Assembly (NCBI RefSeq): GCF_005503145.1
Contig: NZ_SCNV01000013.1
Span: forward strand, 1 to 64,000
Length of the DNA: 64,000 bases
Direction: 5' to 3'
DNA from: Burkholderia sp. 4M9327F10
GTDB lineage: Bacteria > Pseudomonadota > Gammaproteobacteria > Burkholderiales > Burkholderiaceae
The stretch's first letter is position 1. Every line of letters begins with the position of its first letter. Position numbers and translations under genes: made by a program. This document shows positions 29,938 to 38,044 of the stretch, in pieces. The notes under the pieces are model-generated. The model was given only the letters and a program-made list of their open reading frames with translations. It did not search any database and had not been told where the DNA came from.

Positions 29938-30405
29938 TTAATCCTGCACCCACGGCAAGCCATGGAAACGCCAGCCGTTATTCCGGCCGCGCTGCTGCTG
30001 CGCGTCCAGGTCGCCTTCGAATCCTTCCTGGACGTTGAAGACCTGGGTCAGGCCGGCCTTGGTCGCCGCTTCCGCGGCGAGCGCCGAGCGGTTGCCACTG
30101 CGGCACAGCAGCAGCACCACCGCGTCCTTGCCCGTCTTCGCCTCCAGCTCGCGCGCAAAGCGCGGATTGCGGTTCAGGCTGGTGCCGGTCGCCCATGCGA
30201 CATGCAGGGTGTCCGGCACGTAACCGACGAACTTGCGCTCCTCTGCGGAACGCACATCGACCAGCAGCGCCTCGCCGGCCGAAAACAATGCCCACGCGTC
30301 CTGCGGAGAAACGCGGCCCGCATAGGGCAAGCCCGCGGCGACGGCGGCTTCGCGCGCCGCTACCAGCGCCGCGTGAGTGGTTTGTTCTGCCAATTCAACT
30401 GTCAT
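29938..30405 (-). CDS. Rhodanese-like sulfurtransferase
   Basis: The 155-residue single-domain rhodanese spans residues about 35-145, with the active-site loop LLCRSGNRS and the persulfide-forming Cys101. It can carry sulfane sulfur between donors and acceptors in the cytosol. It is the first gene of the minus-strand operon rhodanese-SAT-XRE-encapsulin-desulfurase and lies 33 bp before the acetyltransferase gene. Rhodaneses are recurrent companions of family 2A encapsulins and may draw on or deliver the sulfur made by the encapsulated desulfurase. Confidence 0.92.
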   Translation of the reverse strand: MTVELAEQTTHAALVAAREAAVAAGLPYAGRVSPQDAWALFSAGEALLVDVRSAEERKFVGYVPDTLHVAWATGTSLNRNPRFARELEAKTGKDAVVLLLCRSGNRSALAAEAATKAGLTQVFNVQEGFEGDLDAQQQRGRNNGWRFHGLPWVQD

Positions 30406-30553
30406 GATGTCTCCGTGCTCATCTGTCGTACCCGTGCGGTTTCGTACCGGACGGCGATGCTGGCCAGGTGCTGCGCAAAACCATGAGCGTCACCGTCTAT
30501 AGCCATCAAAACGAACTATGCAAGTCCGCCCTCCAAAGCAAAACCAATAAATT

Positions 30554-30569
30554 CTTATTTCTAAATAAG
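30554..30569. promoter_or_regulatory. Perfect palindrome CTTATTT-CT-AAATAAG
   Basis: The 7-bp arms with a 2-base centre sit in the AT-rich core of the divergent region, about 150 bp from each start codon. The symmetry suggests a regulator site or a promoter element for the rhodanese operon, possibly for a LysR-type sulfur regulator acting in trans; that identity is inference only. Confidence 0.5.
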
Positions 30570-30698
30570 CGCCAGCATGGGTGCTCGAGCGACAAGGCAG
30601 GAGCGACGCCGCTGCGCCCGCTGTCCGTAAAACGGAAGATCGATAGCACAATTTCTTCGTTTGACCGGTTCGGCCGGGTCACTACACTCGGCTTCCAT

Positions 30699-30712
30699 CT
30701 TGTCATTACAAG
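30699..30712. promoter_or_regulatory. HutC-type GntR operator over the regulator start
   Basis: CTTGT-CATT-ACAAG is a perfect inverted repeat resembling the CTTGTATATACAAG type of site bound by HutC-subfamily GntR proteins. It ends 6 bases before the ATG at 30719 and takes the place where a ribosome site would lie, which fits tight autorepression of the downstream GntR gene and its operon. Confidence 0.7.
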
Positions 30713-30718
30713 TTGACC

Positions 30719-31489
30719 ATGCCGAAAACGAACCTCGTGCCGCTCTCGCCGCAACCGCTTTACGCGCAGATCAAGGATGCGTTGCGCTCGCGCATTCTTG
30801 ACGGCACCTATGCGCCGCACAGCCAGATGCCGTCGGAACACGAGCTGTGCGCGATGTTCGAGGTCAGCCGTATTACGGTCCGTCAGGCGCTTGGCGATCT
30901 GCAAAAGGAGGGGCTGCTGTTCAAGCTGCATGGAAAAGGCACCTTCGTCTCCAAGCCCAAGGCGTTCCAGAACGTGACGTCGCTGCAGGGTTTCGCGGAG
31001 GCGATGGAGTCGATGGGCTACGAAATCGTCAACCAGCTACGCAGCTTGCGTAGCGTCAAGGCGGACCGCCACGTTGCGGCGAAGCTCAAGCTGCCCGAGG
31101 GCGCGCCGGTGACCGAAATCCATCGCGTCCGCCTGCTCAATCGCGAGCCGGTTTCGCTCGAACTCACGTGGGTACCGGAAGCGTTCGGCAAGCGCCTCGC
31201 CAATGCCGATCTCGTCACACGCGACATCTTTCTGATTCTGGAGAACGACTGCGGTGTGCCGCTCGGCCATGCCGACATCGCCATCGACGCGATCCTCGCA
31301 GACGACGAAATAGTCGATGCGCTGCGCGTCGAGGAAGGCAGTCCGGTGCTGCGCATCGAGCGCCTCACGCACGATGCTGCCGGCACGCCCATCGACTACG
31401 AATACCTTTACTTCCGCGGCGACGCATTCCAATACCGGATGCGCACCGATCGCGAGAAAGCGCGCCGCAACGCGAGGAAAACGCAATGA
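30719..31489 (+). CDS. GntR-family (HutC/UTRA) transcriptional regulator
   Basis: The 256-residue protein has an N-terminal winged HTH (residues about 10-75; PSEHELCAMFEVSRITVRQAL) and a C-terminal UTRA ligand-binding domain (about 95-240; PVTEIHRVRLLNREPVSLELTW, and IDYEYLYFRGDAFQY at its end). I use ATG 30719; a TTG at 30713 is an in-frame alternative. A HutC-type palindrome overlaps the start. The stop overlaps the start of the AprA-like gene in ATGA, so it is the first gene of that operon and its likely regulator. The ligand is unknown but may be the substrate of the operon. Confidence 0.92.
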   Translation: MPKTNLVPLSPQPLYAQIKDALRSRILDGTYAPHSQMPSEHELCAMFEVSRITVRQALGDLQKEGLLFKLHGKGTFVSKPKAFQNVTSLQGFAEAMESMGYEIVNQLRSLRSVKADRHVAAKLKLPEGAPVTEIHRVRLLNREPVSLELTWVPEAFGKRLANADLVTRDIFLILENDCGVPLGHADIAIDAILADDEIVDALRVEEGSPVLRIERLTHDAAGTPIDYEYLYFRGDAFQYRMRTDREKARRNARKTQ

Positions 31490-33225
31490 ATACGCATGTA
31501 CTGGAATACGACATCGTCGTGGTGGGCGGCGGCACGGCCGGGCCGATGGCCGCGATCAAGGCCAGGGAACGCAATCCGGACCTGAAGGTGCTGTTGCTCG
31601 AAAAGGCCAACGTCAAGCGCAGCGGCGCCATCTCCATGGGCATGGACGGCCTGAACAATGCGGTCATTCCGGGTCATGCGACGCCGGAACAGTACACCCG
31701 GGAAATCACGGTCGCAAACGACGGCATCGTCGATCAGGAAGCCGTCTACGCCTACGCCAAACACAGCTTCACGACCATCGAACAGCTCGACCGCTGGGGC
31801 GTGAAGTTCGAGAAGGACGGCACCGGCGACTACGCGGTCAAGAAGGTCCACCACATGGGCTCGTACGTGCTGCCGATGCCCGAAGGGCACGACATCAAGA
31901 AGGTCCTGTACCGGCAGTTGAAGCGCACGCGTATTTCGATCACCAACCGCATCGTCGCCACGCGCCTCTTGACCGATGCACAGGGACGGGTCTGCGGCGT
32001 GCTCGGCTTCGACTGCCGCACGGCGGACTTTTACGTGGTGCGCGCCAAGGCGGTAATTCTCTCGTGTGGCGCAGCAGGACGGCTGGGGCTGCCCTCCTCC
32101 GGCTATCTGATGGGCACTTACGAGAACCCGACCAATGCCGGCGACGGCTACGCGATGGCCTATCACGCGGGAGCCGCGCTCGCCAACCTCGAATGCTTCC
32201 AGATCAACCCGCTGATCAAGGACTACAACGGCCCGGCGTGCGCCTACGTCACCGGGCCGCTCGGCGGCTTTACGGCCAATGGCAAGGGCGAGCGCTTCAT
32301 CGAATGCGATTACTGGAGCGGCCAGATGATGTGGGAGTTCTATCAGGAGCTGCAAAGCGGCAATGGCCCGGTGTTCCTGAAGCTCAACCATCTCGCGGAA
32401 GAGACGATCCAGACCATCGAGCAGATCCTGCACACCAACGAACGGCCGAGCCGCGGCCGGTTCCACGCCGGGCGCGGCACCGATTACCGGCAGCAGATGG
32501 TGGAAATGCACATCTCCGAGATCGGCTTTTGCAGCGGACATAGCGCATCCGGCGTCTATGTGAACGCACGCGCCGAAACCACCGTGGCAGGACTCTACGC
32601 CGCCGGCGACATGGCGGCCGTGCCGCATAACTACATGCTCGGCGCGTTCACCTACGGCTGGTTTGCCGGCCAGAACGCGGCGGAATATGTGCAGGGACGC
32701 GAGCATGCGAGCGTCGACGAACAGCAGGTTGCCGCCGAGCGCGAACGCGTCTACGCGCCGCTTGAGCGCGCTAGCGGCCACGCGCCGTCGCAGGTCGAAT
32801 ACAAGCTGCGGCGCATGGTGAACGACTATCTGCAACCGCCGAAGGTCACGCGCAAGATGGAGATCGGCTTGCAGCGCTTCGAGGAGATCGCCGACGACAT
32901 CGAGACGATCAAGGCAGCCAACCCTCACGAGCTGATGCGTGCGGCCGAAGTGCGCGCCATCCGCGACTGTGCGGAAATGGCGGCGCGCGCCTCGCTGTTT
33001 CGCACCGAAAGCCGTTGGGGGCTGTATCACCACCGGGTCGACTATCCCGAGCGCGACGACGCGCAGTGGTTCTGCCATACGCATCTGCGCAAGGATGAGC
33101 ATGGCCGCATGACCAGCGAGAAGCGCGCAGTCGAGCCTTATATCGTGCCGCTCGCCGAAGACGAGCGCAGCGCTTACCAGAACCTGCGCATCCGCGAATC
33201 CGGCGCGCTTGCCGCCGCCATCTGA
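31486..33225 (+). CDS. AprA-like FAD-dependent oxidoreductase subunit
   Basis: The 579-residue flavoprotein belongs to the fumarate reductase/succinate dehydrogenase/APS reductase alpha superfamily. It has the FAD fold VVVGGGTAGPMAAIKA at residues 11-26, a SGAISMGMDGLNN loop near 44-58 reminiscent of AprA, and the C-terminal flavin-contact segment AGLYAAGDMAAVPHNYMLGAFTYGWFAGQNAA. It is shorter than true AprA. With the 4Fe-4S protein encoded 18 bp later it forms an AprAB-like pair, but a dissimilatory APS reductase role is unlikely in this setting. The context (SsuABC-like transporter, TauD dioxygenase) suggests reductive or oxidative handling of an organosulfur or related compound. Confidence 0.85.
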   Translation: MNTHVLEYDIVVVGGGTAGPMAAIKARERNPDLKVLLLEKANVKRSGAISMGMDGLNNAVIPGHATPEQYTREITVANDGIVDQEAVYAYAKHSFTTIEQLDRWGVKFEKDGTGDYAVKKVHHMGSYVLPMPEGHDIKKVLYRQLKRTRISITNRIVATRLLTDAQGRVCGVLGFDCRTADFYVVRAKAVILSCGAAGRLGLPSSGYLMGTYENPTNAGDGYAMAYHAGAALANLECFQINPLIKDYNGPACAYVTGPLGGFTANGKGERFIECDYWSGQMMWEFYQELQSGNGPVFLKLNHLAEETIQTIEQILHTNERPSRGRFHAGRGTDYRQQMVEMHISEIGFCSGHSASGVYVNARAETTVAGLYAAGDMAAVPHNYMLGAFTYGWFAGQNAAEYVQGREHASVDEQQVAAERERVYAPLERASGHAPSQVEYKLRRMVNDYLQPPKVTRKMEIGLQRFEEIADDIETIKAANPHELMRAAEVRAIRDCAEMAARASLFRTESRWGLYHHRVDYPERDDAQWFCHTHLRKDEHGRMTSEKRAVEPYIVPLAEDERSAYQNLRIRESGALAAAI

Positions 33226-33243
33226 GAGAGAGTAGAGACCGCC

Positions 33244-33489
33244 ATGTCCTATACCCCACACGAAATCTTTCAGCGCAGCAGCGCCCCCGTCACGATCGAC
33301 GAGGATCTATGCATTGCCGACAAGGGCTGCACCGTTTGTGTCGACGTCTGCCCGCTCGACCTGCTCGCCATCGACCTGAGCAAGGGCAAAGCCTATATGC
33401 AGTTCGACGAGTGCTGGTACTGCATGCCGTGCGAGCGCGACTGTCCAACAGGCGCGGTCAAGGTGGAGATTCCTTACCTGCTGCGCTAG
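33244..33489 (+). CDS. AprB-like 4Fe-4S ferredoxin subunit
   Basis: The 81-residue protein holds two cluster motifs. The first is Cys23, Cys29, Cys32 and Cys36 (C-x5-C-x2-C-x3-CP), and the second is Cys57, Cys60, Cys63 and Cys67 (CWYCMPCERDCP). The wider first spacing and the Trp in CWYC resemble the beta subunit of APS reductase, but the long C-terminal tail of AprB is missing. It should pass electrons to or from the flavoprotein encoded immediately upstream. Both would be cytosolic. Confidence 0.88.
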   Translation: MSYTPHEIFQRSSAPVTIDEDLCIADKGCTVCVDVCPLDLLAIDLSKGKAYMQFDECWYCMPCERDCPTGAVKVEIPYLLR

Positions 33490-33580
33490 CGGGCCGTGGA
33501 GTGGCAAGCCTCGCGTTGCACCATAGGTACACGCCCATCCACGACGCTTTACTCCGAAGTCCGTCACGCATAACCAACCC

Positions 33581-34588
33581 ATGAGCATTCGAATGACCGT
33601 GCCGCCCGCCGTCACCCCTCACCCGGACGCGTTCGATCCCGAGACCGCGGCGTTGCTGGCGCGTCTTGCTGACGAAGACGCCGCAGTGCGACGCATCGCC
33701 TTGCTGGACCTCGCCGATCTCGAAGATGCCGACCTGCTGCCCTCGCTCGTCAGCGCGCTACGCGCCGACCCCGCCCCCAAAGTCAGGCTCGAAGCGGCGC
33801 GGGTGCTGGCGTCGTGGGAACGCGACGAGATCGTGGAAGCGCTGTGCGGCGCGCTCCTCGATCCCGCCGCCGAAGTCAGCGCCGCCGCCGCGCAGAGTCT
33901 GAGCGAACTCAAGGACCCGGCGTCCGCAACGGTGCTGCGCCGCTGGGTCGAGCGGCCGGAGCCGTTCGTGCGCGCGGCAACCTTGCGCGCCTTGCGTGAA
34001 CTGCGCGTGGCCGTTGCCTTCGAGCCGGCGCTAGAGGCGCTTGCCGACGCCACGCCGAGCGTGCGGCTAGAGGCGGTCGCAGTGCTCGGCTGGCTCAAGG
34101 ACGCACGCGCATTGCCGCCGCTGGCCGCGCTTGCAACCGGCGACGCCGAAGCCGACGTACGACGCGCAGCGGTCGGTTCACTCGGATTCGCCCCCGCCAC
34201 CCACGAGGCTGCTACGGCCGCACTGCTCGACGCGTTGCGCGACGGCGCTTGGCAGGTACGCGAAGAAGCGGCCACCACGCTCGGCAAGCTGCGCGCGCCG
34301 GCCGCCCTCGCCCCGCTGCTGGCCGCGCTCGACGACGACTACTGGCAGGTGCGCCTGCGCGCCGTGCGCGCGCTTGGCCAGACCGGAGACATCAGCGCGG
34401 CCCCGGCCGTTGCCGCCCTGCTCACGCATACGATCAGCAACCTGCGCAAGGAGGCGGCACTCGCGCTTGGTGAATTGCGCGATCCCGGCACCTTGCCTGC
34501 ACTGCGCGACGCGCTCGACGACCGCGATCCCGACGTGCGCAAGGCAGTGCGCATCGCCTTGCAGCAAGTGGAAAGCGCGGTCCGATGA
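33581..34588 (+). CDS. HEAT-repeat (PBS-lyase-like) protein
   Basis: The 335-residue protein is built almost wholly of about ten HEAT-like repeats of roughly 31 residues, for example SVRLEAVAVLGWLKDARALPP, WQVREEAATTLGKL and WQVRLRAVRALGQTG, recurring from residue 30 to the C-terminus. Such solenoids act as scaffolds or, in phycobilin lyase relatives, as cofactor-handling proteins. No catalytic motif is seen. It lies 91 bp after the ferredoxin gene, and its stop overlaps the DUF971 start (ATGA), so it is part of the operon, perhaps as an assembly factor for the AprAB-like enzyme. An ATG at 33593 is an alternative start. Confidence 0.88.
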   Translation: MSIRMTVPPAVTPHPDAFDPETAALLARLADEDAAVRRIALLDLADLEDADLLPSLVSALRADPAPKVRLEAARVLASWERDEIVEALCGALLDPAAEVSAAAAQSLSELKDPASATVLRRWVERPEPFVRAATLRALRELRVAVAFEPALEALADATPSVRLEAVAVLGWLKDARALPPLAALATGDAEADVRRAAVGSLGFAPATHEAATAALLDALRDGAWQVREEAATTLGKLRAPAALAPLLAALDDDYWQVRLRAVRALGQTGDISAAPAVAALLTHTISNLRKEAALALGELRDPGTLPALRDALDDRDPDVRKAVRIALQQVESAVR

Positions 34589-34869
34589 ACATCCCGCGCG
34601 AGATTGCGAGCGACGCCGCCACTCGCGTTCTGACGCTGCGCTGGCCGGACGGGCGCGAACAGCAACTTTCGCATGCGCAACTGCGGCAAGCCTGCGCGTG
34701 CGCCGAATGCCGCCGCATCAGGCTGGACGGGCTGACGGTGAGCGCCGCACCGGACATTGCGCTGACCGGTATACAGACGATGGGTTATGGCGTGCAGCTC
34801 GTCTTCAGCGACGGGCACGCCCGCGGCATCTATCCATGGCGGTATCTTGAACAGCTTGGCCTGGCGTAG
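34585..34869 (+). CDS. DUF971 (GBBH-like N-terminal domain) protein
   Basis: The 94-residue protein is a stand-alone DUF971 domain, the zinc-binding N-terminal module of gamma-butyrobetaine hydroxylase. It shows the cysteine group Cys37, Cys39 and Cys42 in CACAECRR, the L-x-W-x-DG opening (LTLRWPDGREQQL), and the closing GIYPWRYLEQLG. Stand-alone versions also occur beside Fe-S and P-loop proteins, where a role in cluster handling has been suggested. It overlaps the HEAT-repeat gene by 4 bp and is followed 191 bp later by a TauD-family dioxygenase, the partner domain in GBBH. Confidence 0.9.
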   Translation: MNIPREIASDAATRVLTLRWPDGREQQLSHAQLRQACACAECRRIRLDGLTVSAAPDIALTGIQTMGYGVQLVFSDGHARGIYPWRYLEQLGLA

Positions 34870-35060
34870 ACACGGGCGCCCGGGTTTATCGGGACCGGAG
34901 TAGAACACGTACGCTGCGGCGTCCGATACAGCATCGGGTTTATCATCGCAGCAGATAAGCGTATCGAATTTGCTTCGTTGCTCTCGCCCGCGTGCGCCGG
35001 TAGATTTACGCTATCGCGCCACGACCGGCGCTTCCGCTCGGACTAAACGAAGAGTTCTGT

Positions 35061-35972
35061 GTGACGATTGCTTCCGACTCCGCCGTTCCCGGCCAGGCCA
35101 GTTCCGGCCCCGCCGTCCCTCAATCCATCGAAATTCGCCCCTTCGACGGCCCGGTAGGCGCCGAAGTACTGGGCCTCGATCTGGGCCAGCCGCTTGCCGC
35201 AGAGGACTTCACGCGCATTCACCGCGCGCACCTCGATCACCACGTGCTGGTGTTTCGCGACCAGCGCATCACCCCGGAGCAGCAGATCGCCTTTAGCCGC
35301 CGTTTCGGGCCGCTGCAGATTCATGTGCTGCACCAGTTTCAGCTCACGGGTCATCCCGAAGTGCTGATCGTGTCGAACATCCTTGAGAACGGCAAGCCGA
35401 TTGGCCTCGGTGACGCGGGCCATTTCTGGCATTCGGATCTCTCGTACAAGGAAAAGCCGAGCCTCGGCTCGCTGCTGCATTCTCAAGAGTTACCGGCTGA
35501 AGGCGGCGACACGCTGTTTGCCAACATGCACCTCGCCTGGGACACGTTGCCGGCGCATCTGCGCAGTGCCGTCGAAGGGCGCGCCGCGGAACATACCTAT
35601 CTCGCGAAGTACGCGGAACTGCAAAAGCGCAGTCCGTGGCGACCGAATCTCTCGGCCGAGCAGATTGCCCAGGTGAAGCCGGTCGTGCATCCGATCGTAC
35701 GCACGCATCCCGAGACGGGCCGAAAGGCGCTCTTTGTGAGCGAGCATTTCACCACCCGTGTGATCGGGCTGCCCGAGGACGAGAGCAAGCAACTGCTCGA
35801 AGAAATTTTCGCGCACAGCGTGCGCCCCGAGCATCTCTACCGGCACGTGTGGGCGGAGCACGACATGGTGTTCTGGGACAACCGCTCGCTGATGCATCTC
35901 GCAGCCGGCACGCCAGATCATCTGCGCCGCAAGCTGTATCGCACCACCATCGAAGGTGACGTGCCGTTCTGA
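35061..35972 (+). CDS. TauD/TfdA-family Fe(II)/2-oxoglutarate dioxygenase
   Basis: The 303-residue enzyme has the facial-triad residues His124 and Asp126 in HFWHSDLSY, the distal His in LMHLAAG, and the 2-oxoglutarate-binding Arg in LRRKLYRTT near the C-terminus. TauD enzymes hydroxylate next to a sulfonate and release sulfite, while other members act on phenoxyacetates or sulfate esters; the substrate here is unknown. The start is GTG at 35061. It directly precedes an SsuABC-like transporter in the same direction, the usual arrangement for sulfonate or sulfate-ester use. The 191 bp before it may carry its own promoter. Confidence 0.9.
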   Translation: MTIASDSAVPGQASSGPAVPQSIEIRPFDGPVGAEVLGLDLGQPLAAEDFTRIHRAHLDHHVLVFRDQRITPEQQIAFSRRFGPLQIHVLHQFQLTGHPEVLIVSNILENGKPIGLGDAGHFWHSDLSYKEKPSLGSLLHSQELPAEGGDTLFANMHLAWDTLPAHLRSAVEGRAAEHTYLAKYAELQKRSPWRPNLSAEQIAQVKPVVHPIVRTHPETGRKALFVSEHFTTRVIGLPEDESKQLLEEIFAHSVRPEHLYRHVWAEHDMVFWDNRSLMHLAAGTPDHLRRKLYRTTIEGDVPF

Positions 35973-36024
35973 AGGCAGGCTCGCCTGCCGGCACTCACCC
36001 ACCCATACGCTGACCGGAGTACCG

Positions 36025-37077
36025 ATGCTGTCCACTTTTCGCCCGACGGGCGTTTCGTCCTCTTTCGCCCGCAGGATGACGGCGACGCTGCTCGCTGCCT
36101 CGATCGTCGCGGCAGGCGTTGCCGCACCTGCGGCGGCCCATGCCGAAGGACAGATCCGTATTGCCGAACAGTTCGGCGTGGTCTATCTGTTGCTCAACGT
36201 CGCTCGCGACCAGCAGTTCATCGAGAAGGAAGGCCGCAAGCAAGGACTCGACATCAAGGTGGACTGGGTCCGCCTGTCGGGCGGTGCAGCCGTCAACGAC
36301 GCGCTCCTTTCCGGTGCGGTGGATATCGCGGGCGCCGGTGTCGGCCCTCTGCTGACGATCTGGGATCGCACCCATGGCAGGCAGAACGTCAAGGGCGTCG
36401 CTTCGCTCGGCAACCTGCCCTACTACCTGGTGTCGAACAATCCCAACGTCAAGACGATTGCCGATTTCACCGACAAGGACCGCATCGCCGTGCCGGCGGT
36501 CAACGTTTCGGTGCAATCGCGCGTGTTGCAGTTCGCCGCGGCAAAACAGTGGGGCGACAAGAATTACAACCGCCTCGACAAGTACACCCAGGCAATTCCG
36601 CATCCCGATGCAGCCGCCGCGATTATCGCCGGGGGCACTGAGATCACCGGGCACTTTGGCAATCCGCCGTTTCAGGAGCAGGAACTCGCGGGCAATCCCA
36701 AGGCCCACATCGTGCTGAATTCCTACGACGTGCTGGGTGGACCGAGTTCGGCCACGGTTCTCTACACGACCGAAAAATTCCGCGATGACAACCCGAAGAC
36801 CTATCGCGCCTTTGTCGATGGTCTTGCGGATGCGGCGCGCTTCGTCACCGCCAACCCGGATGCCGCCGCTGACATTTATATCAAGGTGAACCAGTCGAAG
36901 ATCGACCGGAACCTGTTGTTGAAGGTGATCAAGAATCCGGAAGTGCAGTTCAAGGTCGCGCCGCAGAATACCTTCGCACTGGCGCAGTTCATGTACCGGG
37001 TGGGCGCGATCAGGAACGAACCCAAGTCGTGGAAAGACTACTTCTTCGACGACCCTGCGACGGCCGCAGGAAGCTGA
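36025..37077 (+). CDS. SsuA/TauA-like periplasmic binding protein (system 1)
   Basis: The 350-residue NMT1/SsuA-type solute-binding protein has a Sec signal (residues about 1-40: an Arg-containing N-region, then TATLLAASIVAAGVAA, with likely cleavage after AHA). Mature motifs include EQFGVVYLLLNVARDQQF and LLSGAVDIAGAGVGPLL, typical of the nitrate/sulfonate/taurine class. GGAG lies six bases before the ATG at 36025. It follows the TauD-family gene after 52 bp and is followed by the matching ATPase and permease. Confidence 0.9.
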   Translation: MLSTFRPTGVSSSFARRMTATLLAASIVAAGVAAPAAAHAEGQIRIAEQFGVVYLLLNVARDQQFIEKEGRKQGLDIKVDWVRLSGGAAVNDALLSGAVDIAGAGVGPLLTIWDRTHGRQNVKGVASLGNLPYYLVSNNPNVKTIADFTDKDRIAVPAVNVSVQSRVLQFAAAKQWGDKNYNRLDKYTQAIPHPDAAAAIIAGGTEITGHFGNPPFQEQELAGNPKAHIVLNSYDVLGGPSSATVLYTTEKFRDDNPKTYRAFVDGLADAARFVTANPDAAADIYIKVNQSKIDRNLLLKVIKNPEVQFKVAPQNTFALAQFMYRVGAIRNEPKSWKDYFFDDPATAAGS

Positions 37078-37098
37078 CAGCCGGCACGGCCGACTTAT

Positions 37099-37160
37099 TT
37101 GGCCGACTCATTGGCCGACTCATTGATCAACTCATTTGATCAAACAAGTTGGCCAACTCA
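37099..37160. repeat. 12-bp direct repeats in SBP-ATPase gap
   Basis: TTGGCCGACTCA is repeated at 37099 and 37111, with a variant TTGATCAACTCA at 37123 and another copy TTGGCCAACTCA at 37149. The run overlaps two TTGATCAA palindromic cores and occupies the gap between the binding-protein and ATPase genes. An mRNA processing or attenuation role is possible but unproven. Confidence 0.65.
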
Positions 37161-37174
37161 CCTGGACCGAGACA

Positions 37175-38044
37175 ATGGTAGCCAATCCCACCCTTGCGTT
37201 TCCCTCCGAGGCGGGTGGCACGAACGCCGCGGCCCCGGCGGCCACCGCGCCGATTGCAGCGAATCCGCCCACCAGCGACAAACTGCTGGTCGTGGACCGG
37301 GTGAACCTCGAATACCGCACACGCGAACGGATTGTTCGCGCGACTCACGACGTGAGTTTCGACGTCTACGGCGGCGATCGCTTCGTGCTGCTCGGCCCGT
37401 CGGGCTGCGGCAAGTCGACACTGCTCAAGGCCGTCGCGGGCTTCATCAAACCCACCTCCGGCAGCATCGCGCTTGCCGGCCAACCGGTGCACGGGCCAGG
37501 CCCTGACCGTATCGTGGTGTTCCAGGAGTTCGACCAGTTGCCGCCGTGGAAGACGGTGCTGCAAAACGTCGTGTTTCCGTTGCGCGTGGCGAAAAAGCTC
37601 TCGCGCGCCGAGGCCAACGAGCGCGCCCTGCATTACCTCGACAAGGTGGGGCTTGCAGCGTTTGCGAAGGCGTACCCGCACACCTTGTCAGGCGGCATGA
37701 AACAACGCGTGGCGATCGCCCGCGCACTTGCGATGCAGCCGCGCGTGCTGCTGATGGATGAGCCGTTTGCCGCGCTGGACGCATTGACCCGCCGCAAGAT
37801 GCAGGAAGAACTGCTGCGTCTGTGGGAAGAGGTGAATTTCACCCTGCTGTTCGTGACGCACTCGATCGAGGAAGCGTTGATCGTCGGCAACCGGATTTTG
37901 CTGCTGTCTCCCCATCCCGGCCGTGTGCGTGCCGAACTCAACAGCCATCAATACACGCAGGACAGCACCGGCCGCAGCGATTTTCAGCGCAGCGCCGAAC
38001 GCATCCATCACCTGCTGTTCGAACAGACGGAGTCCGCTCAATGA
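37175..38044 (+). CDS. SsuB/TauB-like ABC transporter ATPase (system 1)
   Basis: The 289-residue ATPase has Walker A GPSGCGKST at residues 74-82, the signature LSGGMKQR, and Walker B MDEPFAALD. An Ala/Pro-rich N-terminus of about 35 residues precedes the nucleotide-binding domain. ATG 37175 is preferred; a TTG at 37136 inside the repeat tract is the alternative, and neither has a strong ribosome site. The stop overlaps the permease start by 4 bp (ATGA). It powers uptake together with the permease encoded next. Confidence 0.92.
   Translation: MVANPTLAFPSEAGGTNAAAPAATAPIAANPPTSDKLLVVDRVNLEYRTRERIVRATHDVSFDVYGGDRFVLLGPSGCGKSTLLKAVAGFIKPTSGSIALAGQPVHGPGPDRIVVFQEFDQLPPWKTVLQNVVFPLRVAKKLSRAEANERALHYLDKVGLAAFAKAYPHTLSGGMKQRVAIARALAMQPRVLLMDEPFAALDALTRRKMQEELLRLWEEVNFTLLFVTHSIEEALIVGNRILLLSPHPGRVRAELNSHQYTQDSTGRSDFQRSAERIHHLLFEQTESAQ

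Larger units (their letters stand above)
30406..30718. promoter_or_regulatory. Divergent control region, rhodanese/encapsulin operon and GntR operon
   Basis: This 313-bp spacer lies between two outward operons. It is distinctly AT-richer around 30535-30570 and holds a perfect palindrome at 30554-30569 and a HutC-type operator at 30699-30712. I see no gene in it. Promoters for both operons must lie here. Confidence 0.65.

Noticed and set aside
31408..33261. 617-codon minus-strand open frame over the AprA-like gene
   Set aside because: It is the exact antisense of a gene with a clear FAD fold and operon context. High GC at third positions keeps the antisense phase open; no family signature is seen.
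31486..33489. Genuine dissimilatory APS reductase (aprAB)
   Set aside because: Both subunits are shorter than true AprA/AprB, the AprB tail is missing, and no sat, dsr or qmo genes are near. Called AprAB-like only.
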